Source of the DNA: Paratinospora sagittata
Lineage: Eukaryota; Streptophyta; Magnoliopsida; Ranunculales; Menispermaceae
DNA: 64,000 nt
Direction: 5' to 3'
Assembly (NCBI GenBank): GCA_035771175.1
Contig: CM069593.1
Location: 44,070,741-44,134,740 of the forward strand
Shown here: positions 48,201 to 59,030 of the stretch, in pieces
Layout of the letters: each line of letters opens with the position of its first letter
Position numbering within the stretch: position 1 is the first letter of the stretch
Made by a program: the position numbers and the translations under genes
The notes under the pieces: generated by a model
What the model saw: the letters and a program-made list of their open reading frames with translations, nothing else
What the model was told of the DNA's origin: nothing
Database searches by the model: none

Positions 48201-51200
48201 CATGTAAAGGAGCATCAATAGGGCAAAACATCCATATAGATTGAAGAGATGCATCGAAGGGTTGACATCCATAGAAGACAAATAATGCAAGCAAGTTTAA
48301 AAAATGAGGCATAACCGAGGAGGTTTGCCTTCGTAAGACCAGTTGTAAGGCTCACAATTAACAAAATGAAATATTAATAGAAAATTCTATAAAAAATCAA
48401 AATCAAAATCAAAAGTCAATAATAAATATAGAACATCTTAAATAAACAAATTATGAGCTAGTTTCATACATGAGTTGAGAACTCAAGTGATTTGTCTTAA
48501 TTGTCATTAACATCATGAAGAACTGAATGAGCACACATCCTATGAAAAACTCACCAAATTTTTTAATTGTAAACAATTAAAAGCATAAACAAATAGAAAT
48601 TTAGCAAATACATTGTAAAAATATATTAGGTATTAGTCACTTCACACCATTTTTTAGTTAAAGCAAGTTACAATTAAAATAATTCATAAAAAACATCTAA
48701 ATTGTCAGGTTTACATTTGTATTATTGCTCATAAACTTAAGAGATATAATGACATATTACTAGTTGGAGAAGAGCAGGCTTTAACTGTACAGATTGTAGA
48801 TCAATCTGTAATGTGTTTACAATCAAGGAACAATGTAAAATGCTCATGAACAAGAGCAAGAATTAAAACAAAAGAAGCTGTATCATATATGCTCTGTTTC
48901 TCTGTTACAGTCCTTTTATATTACAATGAAGGAAAAGAAAGGAGGGAAAGTTTGTTAACTCTGCTGACTCAGCTTCTTGTTAGTAACTAATCAACTAACT
49001 TAAACAACTTAGCTAACTAAGCCAATTAGTTAGGTAACTAACTTAACTAAACAAGAAGTTGTACATTAACACAATGGTTGAAGTTGCTCCATTGCGACCT
49101 AGAGGTCATAGGTTCAAATCCAAAAATAATGTATCCAATATGGAGGTAAGGCTGCTTGTATTGTTCCTTCCCCAGACCCTGGAATGATAGGAGCTCCGTG
49201 CACTTAATACATTTTTAGAAGGCAAAGGGCCAAGGCCATATTTTTACCCTTTAAGAGCAAACGATTTAAATTCTCCTAAATGAAAAAGGAATAATCTTTC
49301 AACAGTAAAAGAATTGGATATAGTTGCCCAAAAATTATAATTATAAATTAAAAAAAGCAAATTTTAATACCCTCATTGTACCCAGGCATACGCCTCAACA
49401 CTATGAGAAAGCCTCACAATGAGACCGTAAGACTTAAGCCTCGAGACATTTCATCAGCGCATCGAAGCATACCCCTCGTCCGACTTTTAAAACAATGGTT
49501 ACAAGTAAATGTCATTCTAAACAAGATAATAAGTCATCATGTACACTAGAAAAACTTTTTAATTCCTAAAAAAAATTCAGAATTTATGACTATTAAAGAA
49601 AACAATAATAGAGTGAAAAGTGAAGCACAGTCAGTTAGTAAACATGCTCTTTAGATCAGAATAGCAGATCAAAGTTATGCAGAATAACAGAATTACTAGC
49701 AACACTGGTAGCAATAATGGAAAAAATAATAAGGGTAATAATTCTGCAAGTTTGGAGCACTTTTGGCTGCTTGAGAGAACCAACTAAACCATACAAATGA
49801 GCACATGCACAAAATGGGACTTAATTAAGAAGGCTCTTCATTTTTTTTAGGCAAGAACATGTACAAATTTGATGAACCATAATGAATTCAAGATTTATAA
49901 CAACAATGAAACTTACAAGAAAAGATTACGGCTATAGCATCATGCAGCAACTGTAATCAATTCAAAAAGTCTTTTAATTTCATTTAGTTTTGCGTACTTT
50001 GATGAAATGAGCTTCGTTCTGATGTCAAGTAATAGTTTTGATTGGTGTAACCTTCATGTTTACCTAGGGTAAATTGACTTAATCACTTCTACATTCAACT
50101 CAACTAAGCCTTTTCCCAACTACATGGGGTTGGCTACATGAATTTGCTTTCTCTACTCTGCTCTCTCCACAGCTAAGTCAACATTCAAATTACAAATAGT
50201 TATATCTTTCTTAATTATTTATGTCCATGTTACTTTAGGTCTGCCTCTACCTCTATAATTATCATGAATTGTTAACAAATCACTCTTCCTAACTGAAGCA
50301 TCTAAAGGTCTTTATCGTACACATCCAAACCACCTTAATCCGTTTTCTCTAATTTTATCTTCAATTAGGCTACTTCTACCATTTCTTGTACGTGTTCATT
50401 TCTAATTCTATCTTTTAAGGTTTTACCACATATCCATTTTAACATACACATTTCTGTTACACTTAGTTTACTCATATGTTGTTTCTTTATTACCCAACAC
50501 TTTGTTCCATATAGCACATCCGGGGCCCAATAGCGGTTCTATAAAATTTTCCTTTCAACTTCAGTGAAATGTGTCAATCATATAATATTCTTGAAGCACT
50601 CCTCCATTTAACCCATCCTTCTTTAACTCTATGATTCACATCTTCGCCTAATTCACCTTCCTAATAGATAATTAATCCCAAATACCTAAAATTTCCATCC
50701 TTGGCATCTCTTGGCTTTCAATCTTCACTGACTCTTCATTTGTATTTCTACTTCCTTTAAAATTACATTTAATGTGTAGTTTTAGTCCTACTAATCTTGA
50801 AACCCTTAGATTTTAGATCCTTTCTCCAAACCTCTAACTTAGCATTTACTCCAGATTTAGTTTCTTCAATCAATACTATGTGAATAACATACACCATGTC
50901 AAATGAATTATAAATAGAAACTGTGTCAAATGAGAAATACATCGCATTTTGCTTCAATAAAATTATACTATGCACACTAAAAAGAAACCTTCGAACTTCC
51001 TTGCATTTTCAATGTACCTTGTACAAATCCCAATGTAATAATTCATCATTAACTATAAATGCAGTAATCATCAATCAGACCCCGCAACAAACTAAGATAT
51101 ATCGATCTAACTAGCGTAGTAGGCTAAATCTGGGGTAAAATTGTATTGTCATCCTTCATTTTCCTCAATTCAACTACTACCATGTCTTTGAAGAACACAT

Positions 51201-52062
51201 GTGCAGTCATATCTTAGCATCCTCTTCTACCATGGTTTCCCAAACTACAATGCGAAGACAATAAGCAACACATTCAGAAAAGAATATCATTTACAACACT
51301 GAGTTAAGGCAATGTTAAAAAGCAGGAAACTGCTAAAGTGGCATTCATGGTGTACATCCACAGAAATGTTAAAATTAATGCACTATTAGATTGTCTCGAA
51401 TCATGAATCAACATAAGACTCGAAGGCTATCCAATAGTGTGTAAAGGTGATGTACACTTGGATGTCAATGTAGCATTAATCAAAACGAAAGATTGGTGTG
51501 TGTCTACTTTTCCTGTCAAATAACTCTGCACGTATGTGTTAAAGCTACTCCAAATCACGTCTTATCAAAACTAATTCTTCTTTTTTTCTTCACGATCACT
51601 AACAACAGGTTTCCCTAGACGGAAGTTCAAACTTTAACAGAATTTCACATCTCAGTATCAAAGAGAAATAACAACAATGAAAGAAAAAGAAACCACATAA
51701 AAATAAATAAATAAATAAAATCACAACTGCTGAATCACAAAATTCCAATAATCACAAGAAACGCAATTAAGAAAAACCCTACCTCGAAGAACTGAGATAT
51801 TCAATTCTCGACCAGGGCTTATAACCACACTACGCGAGAGATCCACTCCAGGAGCGAAAGGCGAAGACGAAGCGTGATGATTGAGGCTGGCGTGGCGAGA
51901 TCCGAACGGAACGCCGGCGAGATCGTACTGAATTAGCCTGTAAACATCAAGAACAGTGGCGGCATCACAGAGCTCGACGCAAGCGACGAGAATAAAGACC
52001 AGAGCAAGAACCGAGTACACTGATTCCAGCATCTCTCCTCCTCGCCCATTCCTTGTCGCCAT
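39239..52062 (-). CDS. NCLN: nicalin (M28-like ER membrane protein)
   Basis: Nicalin has an aminopeptidase-like (M28) lumenal domain and one C-terminal membrane span. In animals it works with NOMO and TMEM147 at the ER translocon; the plant protein (At3g44330, from memory) is little studied. Fourteen exons join in frame, from 5' to 3': 52062-51783, 48114-47945, 46703-46600, 44703-44637, 44121-44029, 43927-43763, 42817-42677, 42594-42517, 42036-41924, 41822-41762, 41049-40882, 39670-39569, 39487-39398 and 39301-39239. They give 564 residues. The N-terminal hydrophobic segment [17 protein letters not shown] is a signal or anchor. Conserved blocks include [72 protein letters not shown] and [17 protein letters not shown]. 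The membrane span is [20 protein letters not shown], followed by a basic tail ending [11 protein letters not shown]. Intron 1 (3.7 kb) holds LINE and SINE copies. The gene looks intact. Confidence 0.95.
42985..43455. repeat. old tandem duplication in nicalin intron
   Basis: Two diverged copies of about 190-200 bp lie about 270 bp apart. Both contain ATAGACAT or GTAGACAT followed by TTTTGCATGTAATAGT, then a CCTAA(A/G)GAAAC block and TAGTTGA(G/A)T(A/G)GTAA. They lie between nicalin exons 6 and 7. Confidence 0.6.
43470..43499. repeat. (AAT)n microsatellite
   Basis: A run of about ten AAT units directly after the intronic duplication. Confidence 0.9.
45139..45210. repeat. 37 bp tandem duplication in nicalin intron
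   Basis: Two copies of AATACTTTGGCAATTGATGA followed by TGAGGCATTTTG lie 37 bp apart (ATACTTTGGC at 45141 and 45178). They are identical over at least 33 bp. Confidence 0.85.
46105..46278 (-). mobile_element. Au-type SINE
   Basis: On the - strand: an A-box region GTTGAGGTTGCTCAATTG, the B-box region ATGGTTTGAATGTGG, then GAAACAACCTCTTTAATATG, GTAAGGCTGCATACATTG and CCTTCCCCAAACCCATGG, GGCAGGAGCTTAAGC. The order and wording match the Au SINE consensus as I know it (GGAAACAGCCTCTT, AAGGCTGCGTACA, CCTTCCCCGGACCC, GGGAGCTT). It lies in nicalin intron 3. Confidence 0.72.
49066..49222 (+). mobile_element. Au-type SINE
   Basis: TGGTTGAAGTTGCTCCATTG (A-box side) and CATAGGTTCAAATCC (B box) precede ATATGGAGGTAAGGCTGC, CCTTCCCCAGACCCTGG and ATAGGAGCTCCGTGCACTT. 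It is the least decayed Au-type copy here and lies in nicalin intron 1. Confidence 0.75.
50085..50925 (-). mobile_element. L1-like LINE 3' portion with RT remnant
   Basis: On the - strand the frame near 50925-50770 reads [18 protein letters not shown] and GFKISRTKT, the segment that follows the YADD site in plant L1 reverse transcriptases. The aspartates expected just before IVLIEE are replaced (FDMVYVIH), so the active site is lost. The rest runs through many stops to the tail CCAACCCCATGTAGTTGGG. It is the longest copy of the LINE family whose tails occur at 14.0, 26.4, 29.6 and 54.6 kb, and lies in nicalin intron 1 in the sense direction. Confidence 0.78.
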
Positions 52063-53004
52063 TGGAGAAAGAACGAAGGAGAGATCGAGAGGTAGTGTTG
52101 CAGAGAGAAGAGAAGAAGAAGAGGAAGTAGAAGATGTGAGTGACTAGGGTTTATGCTGTGGATCTGAAATATTAGTAAAATAATAACCAAGCGCAGATGT
52201 ATCAGTCACTCTGCTTTCTCCGTTAAATTGCTAGGTAGGACTAGCATCTACTAAATAGAGATAATAAATTACGGTTTATATGCTGAATTTATCAAATGTT
52301 GTCTACTAGATTATCAAATCACATTACCACAAAAAAAAAAAAAATTATTATTAAATCACGTTTTCTTTGTTTTATTTTGATATCTACAATTTACATGGCT
52401 GGTTTGCCTGATAAATAATTATTTTTCCATCCTTAATTTACCATGAGACACCCATCAATTTTTATTTTTTATTTTTGTGTAAGTATAGTTTCATAAAATA
52501 ATTTTGGTTGAATATATTGATATATAGTAAGTGTCAAATTTAGGTAACTCATAGCCAATGTAAAATTATATTAAATCAATTAATTTTAGAGCAATACTAT
52601 ATTTCAAGCAAGTTTCAAAGTAGTAAGATATATCATTACATGATATGTTATTAAAAGGTGCTAAGGATTGTGTTTTTTTAGCATTTATTTTATTTTATTT
52701 TAAACTATAGGAAGTTGAGTGTAAATGTTATTTTAGTTGATCTAATATATACATATTTATACTTTTTTTTTATCATTTCTGAATATATTTTTTAAAATGT
52801 TGTAATTGGAAATTAATACAAGATGTTGTAATTATTTTTATATTTCATTTGTTATTATTATGTTTTTTAATTAAACTCATTTTACCAAACCCTACTTGGT
52901 AAGTGGTAACTATTGATGGGGTCATAGCCTTCACCGAAGAGTTTCTCTTGTTTGAGAGCGCGCCTTACTGAAAATCTAGGTTTTCGAAAAGGAACATCGA
53001 AAGG
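52063..53004. other. divergent spacer, nicalin and LRR gene
   Basis: This 942 bp holds the promoters of both genes, which are read away from each other. It is AT-rich with a poly-A run at 52332-52344 and no recognisable gene or element. No convincing TATA box was identified for either. Confidence 0.6.
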
Positions 53005-56000
53005 ATGATGAAGTTGAGCTCCAAAAAGATCCTGGACGAAAACCAGAGCCACGACGCGGCCGCCATTACTGCTCTTAAACTACACCACAGAGCTCTATCC
53101 GATGTGAGTGTTTCCTCTTTTACATGCGAACTGAATTGAATGGTTTTTCTATCAATGTTACAAATGATCTTTTTTAGCAGGTTTCGTGTTTGAACGACTT
53201 CAAGAACTTGGAAAGACTCGATCTCGGGTTCAACAATCTGTCGTCGCTCGAGGTTAGTTCGTTTCACTTCATTTGTTTGCTCGACTTGTGTAGAGTTTCA
53301 GTGAAAAATGGAAGAAATAAGAATGTTCTTGTTTTACTCACTGGAGCCAAATCTTTTGTTTCATTACTGTTCTTTACTACAGGGGTTGAGTCCATGCATC
53401 AATTTGAAATGGCTGTCGGTTGTACAGAACAAATTACAAAACTTGAGAGGAATTGAAAACCTTCTTAAGCTCACGGTTAGTTACTCACTTTCCTTCAATT
53501 CTTGCCCTTTTAAAGTTTACTTTATATTAACTACTTGTGTTGTATCACTACTTTTTCTGGCTGTATAAACAATTACAAGCAGCATTTCCAACATTTCTCT
53601 TAGCTACCACGGAATATGACGTTGAAGTGGTTAGAGGTCATATTCATGAATATGATCCATAAGGACATGAGTTCGAGTCTCGTCACCAGGTGGGGTGGAC
53701 GTGGCCTTTGCTTGGGAAAAAATCTCTTGTGCCAAGGATTACGCATGAGGGCATTTACACACCCATCTGGGCAATGCCACTCCCCTAATTGGGAATTAGT
53801 CGGTGCCCATAAGCTGGTCCAAATAGCCCAGGTTACCCCAAAAAAAATGTCTAAGAGAATCTTATGACCATGATCAACTACCCAAGTTGACCCATGTATT
53901 GCACCGGCGGGTCCTGAAATAAGCATGAATCTCTTGGTCTTAGATTTGCCGGTATCATTTGTGTCAATCCTTGTATCTGTGACCTTTGTTATACTTGCCC
54001 ATTTGGCTTTCCCCCTTTTTATGTGTGAACTTGTGTTTCAAATCTTTTACATTTTATGTCAATAGGTATTAAATGCAGGAAAAAATAAACTTAAGTCAAT
54101 GGGCGAAGTCAGATCTCTTACAAGCTTACGGGCATTGATTCTTAATGGTAAGTGTCACAACTTGATATTAGGTCAATTGTAAATTTTTTACATGTTGGTG
54201 CTTGTCATGTTTCATAGTTTATCTTGTTCATTTGCAGACAATGAGATATCTTCTATTGGTGGCCTTGATCAGCTGAAGGAATTAAATGCTCTAGGTATTA
54301 ACATGTAATCTGAATTCTCTTTTTTATCTCCTCAAGTTTTTGTGTAATGTGCTGCATATTGCCATATTCATCTTTTTGGTTCATATGTACTTGAATTTGT
54401 TTCAGTTTCACAGGCTTTGTTACTGTTGCTGTTGTTGTATGGTGTTGGAACTTGGTAAAACCACTATAGAGAAGGTGTACAAATCAACTTCCCTCTTTAA
54501 ATCTCTTAGGTAGTGCACCATACAAAGCCTGCTAATTTTTCAATAGACATAGAAGGATATAGCCGAACAAATGTAGTTGGGAAAAGGCTTTGTTGACTTG
54601 AATTAAGTTTATTTCAATTGACATAGACCAACACAAATGCACCACAACCCTCATGTATTGTTGATTGTCGAAGTCCACTAGTTGCATGAACAAGAGAGAG
54701 GGAGTGGAGGGAAAGTGATTGAAAATGGATGTTGAGCAAGGGATGCGAGAAAGAAGAAAAAGTGGATGGAGAGATCACACACGAGAAGGCAATGAAGAGA
54801 GAAGGCAAGAGAAAAGGACAAGGAGTTGATGTACAGGGAGGATGTGTTTTATAGTATGCATGTATGTCAATGCGTGTATGTTTTTATACTTTATTCATCC
54901 CCTTTACAGACAATGGTTCTTTCCAATGGGTTTAATCTCATGAGTAATTTTGTCAATATTAGGAAACAATGTGGGCGTTATTGATCACATTTTTGTAGAT
55001 GTTCACTTTTTTGAGCTGCTTTGATCCAAGTTTGCATTAAAAGGATGCAGAAGGCAACTTCATGCATCCGTTCTGCAAAAATGTCATTGCTGACACTTGT
55101 GGCTTACTTGATATGATTTCTTTACTCATTTTGGCATGAAGATAATATAGTTAAATATAATTTAGATGTTTATTTGAATTTAGGGCAGCCCAGTGCACGA
55201 AGCTCCAGCATATGCGGGGTCCCAGGGAAGGGTCGCACTTTGGCTCTATTATATGCAGCCTTCCCTCATTCGTGATGTTTATTTGAATTTGAATTATGTT
55301 TTTTGATATTTTTGGATTTTCTGCAGTTCTTTCTAGAAACCCCATTCGTGATCTTGGTGTCTCATTAACCACGGTGAAATCAATCACAAAGGTAAGCAAA
55401 ACTCTTTATATTGGGCTTTTTGTTGGTTCTCAAAACCTTTTTTCCTTGAATGTTTGAATTGGTGGGTGTTTTTCTTTGGTGTAGCTGTCTCTTTCCAATT
55501 GTCAACTTCGGAAAATTGGATCTTCCCTCAAGTCCCTTGTAGATTTGAAGGAGGTTCGACTTGCTCACAATGAGATCACGGTGCGTGCTGCATTCCTTAG
55601 TCCACTTTTCTAGGGCAGGCTTTCCTTGAGTGAAATTTTATTGTCAATTTGATTCATCAGTCGTCACCATTTTATATTCTTTCTTCTTCAATTCGGTTAT
55701 CTTCGACACTAAAATTCTATATCTCTTTCCCTACACTGGCCAGACTCTCCCTGCAGAGTTGGAACATAATGTAAAGCTCCTAAACCTAGACTTGGGGAAC
55801 AACTTGATCACAAGATTTTCTGATTTGAAGGTCAGATGCTTAATTGTGTATTTGTTCTTTATTTTGTTTTGTTCTTACTTTGTAGACCTGGATTTTGTTT
55901 TTTAGAATTTGTAAATATCGATATTCTTGCTGAAATTGTAGGTAATTGCCTCTTTGCGCAACCTTAGGAACCTGAATCTACAAGGAAATCCTGTAGTTGA

Positions 56001-56732
56001 AAATGATAAATTAGCAAAGAAGGTGCCAGCAATGTCTCATTTTATTGGTTTTGCATCATTTCTCTGTATTAGCGAAGTGGTCCATGTTCTCTTTCTATCA
56101 TTAATTTTCTTTGGAAAATGTGGTTATCGCAGATTAAAAAATTAGTTCTGGGCTTACAGATATTCAACACTAGACCTATAGAGAGAAATGAAAAGAATGA
56201 TAAGTCCAAAAAGGACATCGATGTTGACCACATTAGTGATTCTCTTGACGATGCTAGTGATATGAAAAGGCAGGAGGTAAAGTTTGAGAGGCTTGGAACC
56301 AGTGAGAAGAACTCTAGAAAACGCAGCAACTCCACTGAGCACAAGGATGGTCCTCTTGATAATGCTAGGAAGTCCACAGAAAAGAAAGCATCAAAGAAAA
56401 TGTTCTTGGGCAGCAATAACGATATTGCAGTCAAAAAGGAATCAAACCGAAAAAAACAGAAGGTTGAGGGAAGCAAACTTGACCCAATTGATGATGGAGA
56501 AACACCATTTGTGGAACTTATTGCTTCTAAAAGTGTGGACCATATTGAAGATGGTAACAACGGCATCATCCAGGGGATTGCTCAAGACATCAAAGTTTCA
56601 ACTGAGAAAGTTACGTTTCCTGCCAAGAGAAAGAAGACTTCTAAGAACAATGGCAGGCGCCGTTCTGCACTTGAGCTTGCATCAGCAGTGACAGACGTTG
56701 GAATGGGTGGGCCATCAACTTGGGATGATTAA
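53005..56732 (+). CDS. leucine-rich-repeat protein with basic C-terminal tail
   Basis: An intracellular LRR protein of the SDS22-like type; function not known, and I do not assign one. Ten exons join in frame: 53005-53103, 53181-53252, 53383-53475, 54066-54147, 54238-54294, 55327-55391, 55485-55580, 55744-55830, 55942-56022 and 56133-56732, giving 443 residues. LRRs cover about residues 20-240, for example LERLDLGFNNLSSLEGL, LKWLSVVQNKLQNLRGI, LRALILNDNEISSIGGL, LNLDLGNNLITRF and LRNLNLQGNPVVENDKL. An LRR-cap-like end (IKKLVLGLQIFNTRPI) follows. The last exon adds about 200 residues rich in Lys, Ser, Asp and Glu with nuclear-type basic clusters (KRKKTSKNNGRRR) and ends GGPSTWDD. No signal peptide or membrane span, so not a receptor. 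Two adjacent ATGs (53005, 53008) could start it. Arabidopsis At5g22320 is similar from memory. Confidence 0.9.
53604..53855 (+). mobile_element. tRNA-derived SINE, second family
   Basis: AAGTGGTTAGAGGTCATAT resembles an A box and CATGAGTTCGAGTCTCGTC a B box, spaced as in a tRNA. A GC-rich body follows and ends in ACCCCAAAAAAAATG. The short antisense frame here is only the SINE sequence. It sits in an intron of the LRR gene (53476-54065). Edges are approximate and no clear target-site duplication was found. Confidence 0.65.
54550..54605 (+). mobile_element. L1-like LINE 3' tail
   Basis: ATGTAGTTGGGAAAAGGCTT followed by TGTTGACTTGAATT matches the 3' tail of the LINE family seen at 50.1 kb. It is a short, 5'-truncated copy in an LRR-gene intron. 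Confidence 0.55.
55182..55275 (-). mobile_element. 5'-truncated Au-type SINE with 17 bp TSD
   Basis: On the + strand it reads GGGCAGCCCAGTGCACGAAG, CTCCAGCATATGCGGGGTCC and CAGGGAAGGGTCGCAC, then TATATGCAGCCTTCCCT, the complement of the Au SINE 3' half. GATGTTTATTTGAATTT flanks it on both sides (about 55165-55181 and 55276-55292), a perfect 17 bp target-site duplication. It lies in an LRR-gene intron. Confidence 0.82.
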
Positions 56733-57138
56733 TGTACTGAGGAATTTACATCATTCTACTGCAGGAGCTTGAACCCTCTTTTCAGATGACAACTCCCCTC
56801 AAACATGAGCAATTTTGGCTCCCTTTTGATTGTAAACAAGAAAGTGAGGTTAGTCGGCATGCGTTGTCCAAGAGCAATTTTCATGTTTACAGTATGTATC
56901 TTCATAACTTGCAATTATTAATATCGCCTTGCTTGAAGCCTAGGGAAGAAATTTACACTTAACACTTATGAAGATATATGCCACTATTGATGATATAAAG
57001 GAAAACAGAATTAAATGAGGAAAAACAAATTCATATTTCCCAACCCATTATTGATGGAAGACACTTCTGTTTTTTTTGTTGAATTGTGTACATGCCAAGT
57101 GAAGTTTCCTTCACAGGACCCACTTTATCAATCTTCTT

Positions 57139-58025
57139 GGAATGCAAAACGTATGTTCTGACTGCAACTTCACTCTCATTACATGCATTCATTTAATGGG
57201 ATTAAATGCTAGCTTCTTCTGCCAATCACTGTTGGATAGTTGGATAAAAGATGGGCTGATGTTATGAAAAGCATGGGCAAGGGATCAGTTGCAGTTAGCC
57301 TGTAGACCTGCTTTCATGTTATGTTTGTCAGATCCCTGGAAGCAGTGATGCAACCCAAAACTGCCCACCTACTAATATATATTTAATTTTAGGGCCAAGC
57401 ATGTATTTTACAACTTGCATTACTGCTTCTATATAACTAACTACACATGCATTTAAGTAGGAGTAGATGGATGTAAGAAGCATGTTAATATCTGTTCATT
57501 AGATATACATAGTAGTTGAGCTTCTGCCTATTGAGTATGTCTTTCAGGTCAAGGAGTTTCTAATGTAATTAGTGTGATCAAGAAATTTTTATTTCCTTTT
57601 GTATTCTTGTATCTATCTAAATCCTTTACCAGCATAGTGTGTCACTCACTTGCATCAACACTATTAAATGAAGTTGTTCTTTTTTATTCTCAACTTCATC
57701 ACTTTCATCTTCTTTTCTTTATTATTTTATCATGGGATGAGAGCTTTGATTCCTCAAGTCTTATGTTTAAGCATCCTTAAAAAGAGTTTACTATTTTTCT
57801 CTATTTTTCCTTCTATTTATAAATTTAGTCCACATATCACTACGCAGCCCAGGGAAAATGTTAATTGTCTAAGTTTTTTTTTTTTAGATTAAGTGGTTTC
57901 TTACTAACCATTCTCATCCTCAAAATACTTGTAGTTGTAAGCACATCTGAAAAGCCTATTTTATTAACCTACCAATATAGTTATTGAAAGCAATGATCAG
58001 AGGCAATCGACCATACGGAAGGAGC

Positions 58026-58084
<59 letters not shown>

Positions 58085-59030
58085 GGGATGCGAAACGTAT
58101 GTTCTGACTGCAACTTCACTCTCATTACATGCATTCATTTAATGGGATTAAATGCTAGCTTCTTCTGCCAATCACTGTTGGGTAGTTGGATAAAAGATGG
58201 GCTGATGTTATGAAAAGCATGGGCAAGGGATCAGTTGCAGTTAGCCTGTAGACCTGCTTTCATGTTATGTTTCTCAGCTCCCTGGAAGCAGTGATGCAAC
58301 CCAAAACTGCCCACCTACTAATATATATTTAATTTTAGGGCCAAGCATGTATTTTACAACTTGCATTACTGCTTCTATATAACTAACTATACATGCATTT
58401 AAGTAGAAGTAGATGGATGTAAGAAGCATGTTAATATCTGTTCATTTGATGTACATAGTAGTTGAGCTTCTGCCTATTGAGTATGTCTTTCAGGTCAAGT
58501 AGTTTCTAATGTAATTAGTGTGATCAAGAAATTTCTATTTCCTTTTGTATTCTTTTATCTATCTAAATCCTTTACCAGAATAGTGTGTCACTCACTTGCA
58601 TCAACACTATTAAATGAAGTTGTTGTTTTTTATTCTCAACTTCATCACTTTCATCTTCTTTTCTTTATTATTTTATCATGGGATGAGAGCTTTGATTCCT
58701 AAGTCTTATGTTTAAGCATCCTTAAAAAGAGTTTACTATTTTTCTATATTTTTCTTTTTATTTATAAATTTAATCCACATATCACTAAGCAGCCAGGGAA
58801 AATGTTAATTGTCTAAGGTTTTTTTTTAGTGCCCTAAATGTCTGAGTTATAACTTTTAGATTAATTGGTTTCTTACCAACCATTCTCATCCTCAAAATAC
58901 TTGTATACGTAAGCACGTCTGAAAAGCCTATTTTATTAACCTACCCACCACTTATATAAGTTATTGAAAGCTATGATCAGAGGCAATCGACCATACGGAA
59001 GGAGCAATTATATATATATATATATACATA
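57139..59030. repeat. tandem duplication of about 0.95 kb ending in (TA)n
   Basis: Copy 1 runs from about 57139 to 58082 and copy 2 from about 58086 to 59030. Both start GATGC or AATGC followed by (A/G)AAACGTATGTTCTGAC, and both end ACCATACGGAAGGAGCAATT followed by TA repeats. The start offset is 946 bp and the end offset 980 bp, so there are small indels. Over the first 400 bp I count about eight substitutions, roughly 2 percent, so it is recent. Confidence 0.92.
58028..58082. repeat. (TA)n microsatellite at duplication junction
   Basis: An unbroken run of about 27 TA units separates the two copies; a shorter run (59010-59026) ends the second copy. It is a likely breakpoint for the duplication. 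Confidence 0.95.

Noticed and set aside
49125..49140. B-box-like GGTTCAAATCC as a tRNA gene
   Set aside because: No acceptor stem or full cloverleaf; it belongs to the Au-type SINE.
53600..53926. 108-codon antisense frame in the LRR gene
   Set aside because: It lies over the tRNA-derived SINE and its flank and shows no protein family features.
57574..58702. Repeated MIKKFLFPF-type frames
   Set aside because: They occur in both copies of the tandem duplication but differ in length and are made of T-rich sequence; no start context or family support.
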